Assembly: GCA_033725935.1 (NCBI GenBank)
Contig: MU867078.1
Span: 248,001-312,000 of the forward strand
Direction of reading: 5' to 3'
DNA from: Cladorrhinum sp. PSN259
Lineage: Eukaryota > Ascomycota > Sordariomycetes > Sordariales > Podosporaceae
Length of the DNA stretch: 64,000 nucleotides
Under the pieces are notes generated by a model. The model did not search any database and had not been told where the DNA came from. It worked only from the letters and a program-made list of their open reading frames with translations. Position numbers and translations under genes: made by a program. Positions 43,838 through 54,300 of the stretch are shown here, one piece after another (the first letter of the stretch is position 1; every line of letters begins with the position of its first letter).

Positions 43838-46800
43838 CTAGGAGCCACCGACCGCACTGTCACATTCCGCAGTGGCGCTGCCGTCATTCAGATCCATGAC
43901 AGCATCGCCATCTTGATCAGTCGAGATGCCATCGCTGTTCTGTTGCGGCACAGGAGATGGAAGATGGTCGAAATCCATGTTCGAGTCATTGACAGTCTGA
44001 ATCAAATTGATCTTATCAACCTCTTGATTAACAGCGGGCGCGGGAGGCATTTCGACACCCATAGTGACGGCGGGAGGAGAGACAGTAACAGAGTCCGTGC
44101 CGGTGTCAATGACAAAAGCCTCAGTTTCCTGCTCCCCCTCTCCACTTGCTACCATTTCTGTAGGCTGCGAATACTCGACAAGAGAGTCTACTGTCGAACC
44201 CATCATGCTCATCTGTGCGATTTGCGACTTCTCGAGGCAAGGCACCCCGGTGAGGTCCATGGCTGTATCAACGACAGCCTCATCGCTCTGCTCTGCCTTC
44301 ATTACCTTCTCCATGTCCTGGAAGCTCTCGGTACCCTTGACAGGCGCCGGAATGGTAAAATCCTGTTGATGATAGTTAACCTCCATTGTACCATCAATAG
44401 AGCCCTTCTCTTTGGGCTCCTCCAGCAGCTTCTCCTTTACCTCAGCAACAAGGTCAAAGAAGTTCACGGCACGGGGGCGCTCCTTTCTGAAAGCCCATTC
44501 AATCTGCTTATTTTTAAACAACTGAAGAACAAACGGATCCCAGCGGGGGTCACGTTCGGGAGTTTGGGAAACATCAATGCCCCCAGAGTTGGCTGGCTCC
44601 ACTGGTGGCTGGGTTATAGCCTCCAGGGCCCGGGCGCTTTCTTGTGCTATCATATCCGTGATCATATCCTCAAGCTGGTGCGCCTGGATTTCGGCAATAG
44701 GATGGCGCCCGTCTGGGGTTGTCAACAACGTAGCGCCGATCTCTCGTGCTCTGCGCCGTGCTTTGCGAGTCTTGACCGACGCTGGCAATGGCACCTGAGT
44801 ATCATCGTCCTCATCGTGATATGACAAGCGGCCGTCATTCCGACTCTCAGAGTGGACCACAAGGTCTGCCGCAAATTCAACCTTCTTGACCCGCTTCATG
44901 TTCCTCTCATGATCATTCTCCTGTGATCTTGCATTGGGCGACAAAGTATCCCAATCCCGAGATAAAGAAGCCTCCCACGTGCTGGGGGGCCCGTTTATGG
45001 ACATAGTACCGTGGTTATGCCCATCTTTTGCAGGTCTGTAACTATCACCCCGGCTCCTTTCAATAAGCTCACGTCTACTGGAAGGAGGATGACGGTCCTT
45101 TCGAGCTGATGCAGACCACAAAGACGGGTCACTGTGACCACCCCTGAGAACGGAACGTTGATCCTCAAGATGGGCTTTAACAAACGGGGCCGACGGACGA
45201 TCGTGTTTGGCTGTCGCTTCCAGGCGACTGCCCTTCTTTTGGGGACAATCCACCGTATAGTGTCCCCCAACAACTTGGCATATGCCACACTTGTATGTTT
45301 TGTGAGGGGCACTACCATCACGAGGGTCCATTTTTGCTGGGCAGTCCTTGGGGAGGAAGTGATCTTGAAGATAGTCAGCGACATGGAAACAAACACGCAA
45401 AAAGTGTCTCTCTTACCACCCCCGCAAAGGCCGCATACGCGATCGTCAACCCGCGGCTTCTTGACTTGGTGGCCATTATCATCATCCACATTCTTGTTCT
45501 TTGCGCGCAAGGGTGGATCGGATGATGGTCTGTTTCCGTCAAAAATCATGCGGTTAGATCCTGTCAGGAAGTTCAGGTTTTGTTTGTCCTCCATCTCCAG
45601 CGGCTTCTGTAAATTCTTCCGAGTGCCAGAAGTCGGTTTCTGGATGCTTCTCTCAAGGATCATCCGGTTTGAGCCTGTCAGAAAAGACAGATCTGACGGC
45701 GACTCTGGCTTTGGGGAGAGCTGATCCTTGCCAGGGGCAGCTGGCAATCGCTTGTAGTCATCGAGTATCATGAGCCGGTCGGGGTGGATTCCCGATTCCT
45801 TCGTTACCCTGGATGGCTCATCGTGCTTCAAACCTCGACCATTGTGAGCTGACGCGGGTATCTTTTCATCAAGAACCATCTGGTCAGAATGTACTATTGG
45901 CATGTTCACATTTGCCTTTGTTGACCCCTTGCGGTTTGTGCCCTGAGAGCTTGTCGTTGGTGGCTGCGCTTCTTCTTCAATCAACATTCGGTTGGAGCCT
46001 GTCAAAAAAGACAGTTCGGACACCGACTTCGGTGGCTCCTCAAGTAGCATGTCTTGATGATTATAAGCCGATGATGGCATCTTGCCAAGCATCATCATGC
46101 GCTCAGGGTGTATTGACGGTAAGCCCCTATTTGGCGGCTCATCTTGCCGAGAGGTCCCTTTCTGGGCGGATGTTGAGGGTAGTATCTCGTCAAGAACCAT
46201 CCGATCAGAATCTGTATCGGTTGGCAACGGGGTCTGCAACTTCGGGTGCTCATTGTCATGCATGCAGTGGCTACCACCAGCAGCTGTCAACAGCTCTTTA
46301 TCGTCAAGATTCATTCGGCCGGGGCCTGTCAGGAGGGACGCATGAGGTTTTTGCTTCCATGATACAGTGCGATGCTTTTTCCGATTACCACCAGCAGACG
46401 CCGGCTTGTTGTTGGCAGGAATCATTCGATTGGAACCTGTCAAGAAGGAGAGATCTCTCTTCTTCTTTGCTGGCTTACTAGGGTATGTGTCCCAACCACC
46501 AGCAGAGTTTTTGATCCGAACATCTTCGTCGTCATCGTACAGTTCACCTTCTTCCTGAGGCCATTTGGAAAGCCTCAACCTGTCGGGATGTATGTAACCA
46601 TGGAAGGATGACTCTGCAGAAGGTATAATTGTATCCGGATTTACATGCCCAGTTCTGAGATTGGGGAGATGGCCAAGTCTCTCCGGATGCATGTAGCCAA
46701 TGCTGACGGCCGAGGGAGGAGTCACTGACGCCGGTACAGGATTTGAGGTTGGAGCTGCGGCTCGAGCTGGAGTGCGAGCCGAATTGGATAGGGAACTCGA

Positions 46801-47256
46801 AGCCGTACCCGCTTTCGAAGTGGGCGGAGACTTCTCCAAAACATAGTCGAACTCGATGTCGATAGTTTTCAGCTTTATCTGGTAGTCCCGATCCTTTTTG
46901 GCTGCCTCGTCGCGCTGCCACTCCTTGAATGTATCACGAATGACTTTGTCAGTATTGTGGCACTTCCTCAAAAAAGCAAGCCACTCCTGAATTCTGGGCC
47001 GCAGGATTTGCGGTTTCTTGTCTGACTGGCTGGGATTCGGATTCTTGAGCTTGTCAGACTCTTTACCGTCTGCAAGGCAGTCCAAGAGACACTCATGGAG
47101 CCATGTGACGAATAACAGGAGGATCCGTTTCTTGCTGATCTGAGTAGGGTACTTCTGATCAATCTCGTTCAGAAGTTCGTCGAGAGTAAGTGAGCTGAAG
47201 TTCTGGCATCCAAGCAGTTCACGGTCCTGCCTGATTCTATCGCGGTGATCCATCAT
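43838..47256 (-). CDS. Zinc-knuckle protein with repeated short motif, unknown function
   Basis: Exon 1 is 47256-45417 and exon 2 is 45363-43838 (53-nt intron, CTGAC branch), giving 1121 residues. The N-terminal 150 residues form an ordered helical domain (SSLTLDELLNEIDQ, then LLLFVTWLHECLLDCL and IQEWLAFLRKCHNTDKVI). Residues about 170-600 are disordered and carry about a dozen copies of a short motif: LTGSNRM-type (five) and HPDRL/HPERM/SDRM-type (seven). Two CCHC-like knuckles follow; the first, CGLCGGDHFLPKDC, is created by the splice, and the second is CGICQVVGGHYTVDC. The C-terminal part contains an ordered block around DPRWDPFVLQLFKNKQIEWA and then a Glu/Met/Asp-rich tail. Zinc knuckles suggest RNA or ssDNA binding. 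No orthologue is recognised. Confidence 0.85.
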
Positions 47257-48213
47257 AGATGCCGTTGGAGACACGAGCTCCCGGCTCTAGTATGGCGGAA
47301 AAGGTCCTTTCAACCCGTGTAGGGTCGCTCTAAATTGGAAGCAGCAGATAATCAGTCCTCTGTTCCGACCGTCTCGCACGTGTGCGAAATCCGTAGCACG
47401 TCTCTGGTCACGCGCCAGAAAGCGCGAATGAGAATCAGCTGAAAAGCAGATGGAAGGGTTGTCGTCTGATGTGGTGCTCACAATTAGAGCGGCAGTTGGC
47501 TGAGAATAAAAGGAGCGGACAGTGAAATTTTGAGATCTTGGGGCCTCTGGTAGATGGCGAAGTCGTCAAGCTCAGTGACTTCGCCTCAGCTCAAGTAATA
47601 ACCTAGAAGATGAAGTGAAGCTCCAGCTGCCCTTACCCGGAGACTTCTGTCTGTTCGCAGTCGGCTTCAAGATTTAGAAATAGTACACGGCTCAATGATC
47701 TGTCAGAAATAAGAGACAAAGGAGAAGGGTTCTTGCATTGCAGGCGCTGCAAGAAGATCGCTGGCAGGTAGCAGAGCTAGAAAGAATTGGAAGAGATCGG
47801 AAGACTGAAATTCATAGGGAAGGAAGGCAGTACCTTGTCGGCGCGTGCGATGACCGGTCCATGCAGTGATCTTCCGGATATTGATCATCCTGACAGAGCA
47901 GGAAAGAACAACCGCCTGGTCCGGTGGCGGTCACGTTGCGTCCCGTCCTGTCCTGAGAGGCTGGAGCCAATAACTTCTAACATTGGAAGGTGCCAATTCA
48001 CCCAACACATGCTACCTCTTGAGCACCCGTTTTTTTTTAGAAGTAGCGGAATTATATCAAACTCATCATTGTGAGAACTGAAAACGAACCTAAACCAGTC
48101 AAATAAGCATTCCACGGGATGCTGTTCCTATTCCTCCAACCCAAATATATCTGAGAAGCGATATATATATCCCAAACCTGTGAGAAACACATTACCAGAC
48201 CATATCTTCAGTG
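47257..48213. other. intergenic
   Basis: The stretch holds the promoter of the zinc-knuckle gene and the 3' flank of IST1. Short frames overlap and none has domain or splice support. Confidence 0.55.
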
Positions 48214-49213
48214 TCATCGTTTGAGCGCTGCAAACCTCTTTGCTAGCTCGTCCACATCGGGGATCCCATCCTCTATTCCCCCTTTCTTCGCCACCGGCTT
48301 CTTGGTCACAGTCAATCCACTCGCCGGCTTCTTCGTTGGGGTCAACTCCATCCTGTTGAGCGTCACTTTCGGATGAATATTATCCGTGGACGGGCTGGGA
48401 GGATTGACATGTAATGGACTTGCAGGCCCAAATGACACTGGAGGTGTTGCTTTGCTCAACTCCTCCTGAGCCTCGGCCTCCTTACTCTCCGGGTCTGCGA
48501 TTAAGGGTACTTCTAAAACATTCTGTGCCTGCCCGCCACTGGGATTCTCATCGTCATCCAAGAAATCCGGCGGATCCCCCAAGTCCTTGTTCTTCTTTGG
48601 CCAGTTGACACCATAGGCTCTTGCGATCTCCTCAAGGTACCCTTGTACCAGCTCCTCCCTCGGTGGTGTGACGCTCAGCTTCTTGACCACACCGGGGCTT
48701 ACTTTCCCATCGCTGTTCTCCATCGCCTGTAACACAAACTCCTTGCCGAACTTTTCCCCAAGTATAGTCCGTACCACGTGTAACTCCTTGATCTCGGTCT
48801 TTGGTGCAGCGTAGATGATGCTCTTGACTGCTTCTTCGAGGCCAGGGTCGCATGTGGGGGAGGACTCTAGAAGGCCAGCGCGGGCGAGGAGCAGTTCGCA
48901 ATAGAGTTCAAGGAGCTCGTGGAGTTCGGTGATGATATCCGCGCGGATGATGTTCTCGACGCGAATCCGGGCGGAATCGATCTTGCCCTGGTCAAGGAGC
49001 TGTGCCATGGCTCTGCGCTGAGCTTTGGAGAGAGCTTCATCCCTTTTCTGAACCATGCGCAAACGCGCGATGGCTAGTTTGAGCTGGACTTTGATTTTGG
49101 CCTGCAAGTTCAAGGGTTAGTTGCTTCCAGGTTTACCCTTCTGCAAGTTCTTGGTGGTGGAGGAAATGTGTGAGCTGACGTACCACAAGGGCCACAGGAG
49201 ATGGAGGAGGCAT
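48214..49213 (-). CDS. IST1: IST1-like ESCRT-III regulator
   Basis: Ist1 is an ESCRT-III-related protein that binds Vps4 and Did2 and tunes multivesicular-body sorting. Exon 1 is 49213-49184 (ten codons, MPPPSPVALV) and exon 2 is 49101-48214 (82-nt intron), giving 305 residues. The Ist1 helical core covers residues about 10-175: AKIKVQLKLAIARLRMVQKR; RRAMAQLLDQGKIDSARIRV; ENIIRADIITELHELLELYC; and GEKFGKEFVLQAMEN. The end carries a MIM1-like Vps4-binding motif, PDVDELAKRFAALKR. The middle is Pro/Ser-rich and disordered. Confidence 0.94.
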
Positions 49214-49861
49214 GCTGGATGCTGTCTTTGTCTTGAAATCTGGGAAACAGAAGAATCTGAGTGATATTCTCAATAGGTAAAAAGGTCTCTAGGCTACCAT
49301 GTAATGAATCCGTGAAGCTTGCGTATGCATGAAGCTTGTGTCAGGTGAAAGAGGTGGTTACATACCTGGTGGGGTTGACCACCGCGGGGTTAAGAAGACA
49401 GGGCAGGTCTTGGCTGCCGCAGCTAGGCTGCGGAGCTGAAAACTCCACTTTCTCCAGACCAAGGGATCTGTTGGTCCGAGCGTTCTTCAACCACATGTCT
49501 TCAAACGCAGCGAAAGACCCAATTCCATTTCCTGAATTTCATAAACTGTATCTTGGATTTTGACGATTCCAGCAGTTCAAAATTTTACTGTCATTCCTAA
49601 ACGATTTATCTACTTGGGTCTCTTGATTATAACTCCCTCGTGTCAAGCACAGTCACGTGCTCAATTGCACTAGTTTTGCGGCGTTGAGCCTCGTCAGATT
49701 CATCAATTACAAGTCATCCATCTTCTTACCGAACTCACCATCGCCAACCATCCGACTTAGTCGCCGATACGCGTTATCACTCTGCACATCTTTGTTGCTG
49801 TGAACAATTTCTTGGTTTATTTCGTGTATTCTTGCAATATCATCATTCAACATCATTCACA
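49214..49861. other. intergenic, divergent promoter region
   Basis: The stretch lies between the IST1 start (minus) and SPT3 exon 1 (plus). No gene is seen. Confidence 0.55.
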
Positions 49862-52800
49862 ATGGACGATAAATCAAAACAGTACAAGTATCGACAAGAG
49901 ATACAACAGGTATGTAATTTTCCTTCGATATGTGCTGGCCAGGGCTAGATCGGGAAAGGGGGGTGATTGTTGCGACATTATGGAATGGGAATGCGTGAAG
50001 TTGGAGGGGTTTCAAGTGTTGCGCATGATTGTAAGAGTTGGAATATCAGCCATTACTTCGCCCGATCTCGTTAGGACTATCACGATGACCTTGAGGATGC
50101 CACGGTTGGCTTGAAGCACGATTACCCACATTACTCTATGATCAACCGGTTTCTACGTCCCTGACAAACTTGATGGCATACCATCGGTTTTGCGTCTTCG
50201 CGAGAGCCTTTCAATGAATTCGGCCGTGGTCAAGTTGAGGTTGTGAATGGAATAGGATAAAGCTAGGTTCCAACGAACATGCCTGCTTGCTCCATAACAC
50301 CGTTAGACGAGCACTTCAGGGACGGCTCTCCGATGCTTCAGAGACGCGAGTTGATGATTCTCGGCAGTCCCCCCCTACGGAAGTGTGATCAGGTCGACGA
50401 AGAAAAGTTGGTATTGAGTTCTGGGAGTCATCTTGTCCAGAACAGAGACCAAGTTCAACAATTACCCGAAAGGTTGACCTATTCCACGAGAATTACCGAA
50501 AACATACAATACGATCATGCTGTCTCGCTATATTGGTCGTTTGGCTCGGCATCGGGCCAAGAAAGTCAGCATGCTCAGGGTGTGCTGAGACTGTCACCAG
50601 CTCCGGCGCAGTTGGATGTCTCCTACTGGTCGGGCCAGACACGATGCACTTGCACACGACTGCCGGTTCCAATGCGATAGCCACCGTGCTGGACGCGGTC
50701 AACCTGTCTGGCTCAGCCCAGGTTTATGAACTTGACAATCGATATGTCAGCTTCTCCGAGGCAAAATTCTTCATGAATGAACATACTGCAGTTTGGTGCC
50801 ATGAGGATCACTGATCGATGGCAACCTTTCTTCCACAACATCAGGTTCATGTGTCTGGGCGTGTGGGCAATGGACTTTTGCAGGAGTTACCGGCGGGGCG
50901 AATTATGAAGTGCCAGGAAATTGCCGTGCCTGTTGACCAAATCTGTCACCACTACCGGGCGCCTTGGTGTTGATTTGGGAAGATGTTGGTCAGGCTCAGG
51001 GGTAAAACGTTCCAGGCGAGGACCGCTCAGTCATGCTTCATTTGCGTCATGTAGCCTTGATGTCCATCCTTCCCTGAGTTTACGAGACAATTTACCGTTC
51101 TTAAGTTTCAGGGGAGGAACCTGTGGGATTAGGTCAGATCTCAGCATGTCTCTGTTTGCAGACCTGTTCAAGTCCTCGAAATCGTTCCCAACGCCAGCAT
51201 CTAGGGCATAGTCCCGTAACCGTGACTCGGAGAACGACCCTCAGGATAATTCGAGGTCCCTCATTGACCGCCATCCTAAACAAGCAGAGAGGCCTGGTGT
51301 ATCGCCTGCCCTACTATTCACCACCTTAAAAAGATCGTGACCCGCAAGTCTACCACTCACGATGGCGGCCAACCACACCCAAGGATACGAAACTGTGTCT
51401 CCGCTTTTCTTGGATTCGGGTCTACCTCTTTCGCTCCAGGGAAGCTTCTTCCAGCGACCTGCTTTCCTTTTTTTTTCTAATCTGGACAACACAAGTCCTC
51501 GAAGACGTGCTTCCAATTTGAGATAACCCGGCCACTACTCGTATCGATACCATCTCCTTTGTCAACAACACATCCGGGCCTGGTATTATCGCCATGGCGT
51601 CCAGTCCCTCAAAGGCTGATGCCGAAGGTCCAACCCTTCGCCGCAGCAATCGAAACAGGCGCAACAAACAATACGCCGAGCCGCCACTGGAAATGAATCT
51701 TGGGGATTCTGATTCCGAAGGAAATGTCAAGCTCAGGTTTCCAATGATCCAAACCCCAAAGAGCAAAGGCTCCCCAAAGAACAAGGCCACCTCAAAGAGT
51801 CGGTCATCAGGTGGACCTAAACCCAGCACTCCAAACAGCACCCCGACGAAACCCAAGCCGAAGCCCAATGTCGTCGGGTCAGAGGATCGGGTCCGGAGGA
51901 GACTCTTCCAGCCTGGTGAGCCAAACCCTGGGGGCAATGCTGAGGTTGCAAATGATGGTGAAACTGTCGCCAATATCGAGACTGAGACCAATGTCAAGGC
52001 TGAGGCCAAAACTGCGGCTGAAGTTAACGATGATGCCGAAGACCCTTGGGATGGAAAGCGCGGGCAAAGGATACCCGAGCCGTGGTATCACTGTTTTACC
52101 CCTGAGGAAATTCAATGGATCGAAGTGAATCGCCCGGGCTACAAGAGAAAGCCGAATCGAAACCAACTACTAAAGAACAAACCTGCCATTGTTCCCACTC
52201 CTGCGTTTCCTGTACCTGCCAGACCTCAGAACCAACTCGAACAAACCGGCCAATCGTCAAAGGTCGTTGAAGATTGGATTGACCAGGATTCCGGCGGCGT
52301 TCAACCGGCAGATCCCAACCGGTTGGAAACCGACGACATATTGTCCTCTGGTTCAGAGGGCCAGTACGAGGATTACGACAACCAGTCCGTGGATCCTGAC
52401 GACCACTCCGCGGTTTTTGACCACCAGCCTGCGGATATTGGCAACCAGTCTTCAAATTTCAACGACCAAATCGGCCTTGGCCAACCTCTTACCCACCACA
52501 ACAGCAACCAGTCACAAGACGAAATGGACGTCGACTTTTCCGACCTCGACAGCATGTTTGTTGGTCTTCCTGAGTACAGGAACATGCTTGCCAGACAAGA
52601 CTCTCCCTGCGATGCGACTTCGCAGTCGCAATCGCAGCCACAGCAACAGCTGCAACCAGAGGAGGACCCTTCCGAGCAGGACCTCGCAATCCGGCCCCTT
52701 TACTCCCACCGGATCGCCAAGCCTCGTGCGGCCCGGTACGCTCGTGCGTTCGGCCGCGCCCCCGGTTGGAAGATGCGGGAGGACGCTGGGATGAATCCCA

Positions 52801-54300
52801 ACGTCATCGTCCCGCCTTCGGGCGATGTTGCTGTGGGAAAGCCCAATCCTGCCACTCGGTCCCTTTTTGCCCGAGATCCCTGGGCAGCCGAGCTCTTCCA
52901 GGCTGGCTTCGACCAAGCCGTTGGCCTCTCCGATGGCACCCAGCTCGACATGATGCTAGGGGATGCAAAGCCGGTGCCAGACCTGCGCCAGCGACTCGGC
53001 GGCGGGATACATGATGAGTGGATCGACGAGATGTTCCGAGAGGTGCAGACAGAGCCTCAGCGAAAGCCGGACCTAGTACCAGACTTCGTCAACACGCTCA
53101 ATACCATCGTTGCCAATCATGGCTTGGTTGGACATATTGTGCAGGAGATGCAGCCCAGAGACTGCGAAGAGGTCTCCTTTGATCTTCTTTCTGGTGCATT
53201 TTCAGTCGCGCACAATCCCCAGCCCAATTTCCAAGTGTTTAGCAATGCCGAGAAGGAGCAGGAGGATGATGAAGCTAGCGAGAACGAGCCTCACCCTAGC
53301 GAAGTAATTACTAACCATGTCCGTCAGATGATGTACGTTTCCGGCGAGTCGGGTGAGCCTTCGGTCGAGACCACAGGAATCATTGAGGATATTGTGCGCG
53401 CACAAGTTGTTGAGATTGTAAGTCTATCTATATCTTTATTCGCATGAAGTACTTCCGCTAACATCGTTCACTTAGCTCAGGAGTTGTACCGAGCTTGCTT
53501 CCCGTCGTGGGTCCCGCGCGATCACCATCAACGATCTCATCTTCCAGATTCGTGACGACGCACCAAAGGTCTCTCGCCTCCGCACATTCCTGTCATGGAA
53601 AGATGTCCGCAAGAACGTTAAAGATTCGGATGATAAGGGTGGCGAGGCTGATCTCGGTGCCGGTGAAGATCCCGTTGGCGGTGTTGTTCCCGGTGGTCCC
53701 GTTGACGACACAACCAAGAAGAACAAGAAGTCCAAAGTCGGTCTTCCATGGGAGCCTGCTTCTTTCTTCCCTGTTGAAGTTCCTGAGCGCGAAGATGAGG
53801 AAGACGAAGAGGAAGAGGAGATGAATCACATCACCCTTCAGCGTCTCCGCAAGGCTGATGAGCGGACAAAGGCCATGACGAAGGAGGAATACGTCACTTG
53901 GTCGGAATACCGTCAGGCATCATTCACCTACCGCAAGGGCAAGCGCTTCAGGGAGTGGGCTGGATTCGGCGTTGTCACTGACAGCAAGCCCTCGGACGAC
54001 ATTGTCGATATTTTGGGTTTCCTGACCTTTGAGATGGTGCAGACATTGACTGAAGAGGCGCTGAAGATCAAGGAGAACGAGGACCTGCATCGTGAGAAGA
54101 ATGGTGATAGCGCCAGAGCCGCTAAGAAGCGAAAGGCTCCCAGTGAGGGTCTGTTTGCGCCACCTAGCGAGGGGAGAAGCCCCGTCGAGCCGAGACATAT
54201 TCAGGAGGCTTTTAGACGGTTGCAAGCGCGCCCGAAGAAGCTCAAGGCTATGCTGAATATGACGAGGATCGGGCAGCGGACGACTTTGAAGCTGTTTTAA
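49862..54300 (+). CDS. SPT3: SAGA subunit SPT3 with 3.4-kb first intron
   Basis: Spt3 is the TBP-binding, histone-fold subunit of the SAGA co-activator. Exon 1 is 49862-49909 (MDDKSKQYKYRQEIQQ, GTATGT donor), exon 2 is 53328-53417 and exon 3 is 53476-54300, giving 320 residues, near the usual length. Exon 1 joins exon 2 as EIQQ-MMYVSGESGEPSVE, which is exactly the conserved Spt3 start. Exon 2 ends ARAQVVEI-type sequence and exon 3 begins LRSCTELASRRGSRAITIND. The first histone fold is followed by RLRTFLSWKDVRKNVKDSD, an acidic linker, and the second TAF11-like fold (EEYVTWSEYRQASFTYRKGK, DDIVDILGFLTFEMVQTLTE). The exon 2 acceptor has a TTACTAAC branch site 11-18 nt upstream. The 3418-nt first intron is extreme and holds other reading frames (separate entries). 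Confidence 0.88.
49910..53327 (+). other. Giant SPT3 intron 1 (3418 nt)
   Basis: The donor GTATGT (49910) and the acceptor CCGTCAG (53327), preceded by TTACTAAC, are excellent splice sites. The other introns I placed in this window are 53 to about 290 nt. The stretch from 51594 to 53327 is one open frame in the phase of exon 2. The stretch 50269-51054 looks like a decayed gene. No terminal repeats or transposase mark the inserted DNA. Confidence 0.75.
50269..51054 (+). pseudogene. Decayed reading frame inside SPT3 intron 1
   Basis: One plus-strand frame reads protein-like over 260 codons but is broken by TGA at 50386, 50812 and 50971, and ends at TAG 51052. Pieces such as VGIEFWESSCPEQRPS, TRKVDLFHENYRKH, GSNAIATVLDAVNLSGSAQV and RYVSFSEAKFFMNEHTAV look like real protein. 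A possible 5' piece in another frame (about 50075-50160, DYHDDLEDATVGLKHDY) could join through a GTCCCT-to-CTAG intron ending at 50266. No family is recognised. It may be a relic gene or chance. Confidence 0.3.
51594..53447 (+). CDS. Long ORF nested in SPT3 intron 1, in phase with SPT3 exon 2
   Basis: The frame starts at GCCATGGCG (strong context) and is open for 617 codons to TGA 53445-53447, inside SPT3 intron 2. The first ~578 codons lie in SPT3 intron 1; the frame then reads through exon 2 in the SPT3 phase. If the transcript uses the normal intron-2 splice, it would encode a fusion: a large N-terminal region plus Spt3 lacking its first 16 residues. The N-terminal part is low-complexity and basic (LRRSNRNRRNKQYAEPP), with an ordered segment PWYHCFTPEEIQWIEVNRPG. 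Degenerate 7-8-residue repeats lie around 52370-52460 (NQSVDPDD, DHQPADIG). A conserved-looking block is RSLFARDPWAAELFQAGF to DEWIDEMFREVQ. No domain is recognised. Alternatively the last intron starts at GTGTTT 53236 and skips the final 31 codons before exon 2. Confidence 0.6.
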   Translation: MASSPSKADAEGPTLRRSNRNRRNKQYAEPPLEMNLGDSDSEGNVKLRFPMIQTPKSKGSPKNKATSKSRSSGGPKPSTPNSTPTKPKPKPNVVGSEDRVRRRLFQPGEPNPGGNAEVANDGETVANIETETNVKAEAKTAAEVNDDAEDPWDGKRGQRIPEPWYHCFTPEEIQWIEVNRPGYKRKPNRNQLLKNKPAIVPTPAFPVPARPQNQLEQTGQSSKVVEDWIDQDSGGVQPADPNRLETDDILSSGSEGQYEDYDNQSVDPDDHSAVFDHQPADIGNQSSNFNDQIGLGQPLTHHNSNQSQDEMDVDFSDLDSMFVGLPEYRNMLARQDSPCDATSQSQSQPQQQLQPEEDPSEQDLAIRPLYSHRIAKPRAARYARAFGRAPGWKMREDAGMNPNVIVPPSGDVAVGKPNPATRSLFARDPWAAELFQAGFDQAVGLSDGTQLDMMLGDAKPVPDLRQRLGGGIHDEWIDEMFREVQTEPQRKPDLVPDFVNTLNTIVANHGLVGHIVQEMQPRDCEEVSFDLLSGAFSVAHNPQPNFQVFSNAEKEQEDDEASENEPHPSEVITNHVRQMMYVSGESGEPSVETTGIIEDIVRAQVVEIVSLSISLFA

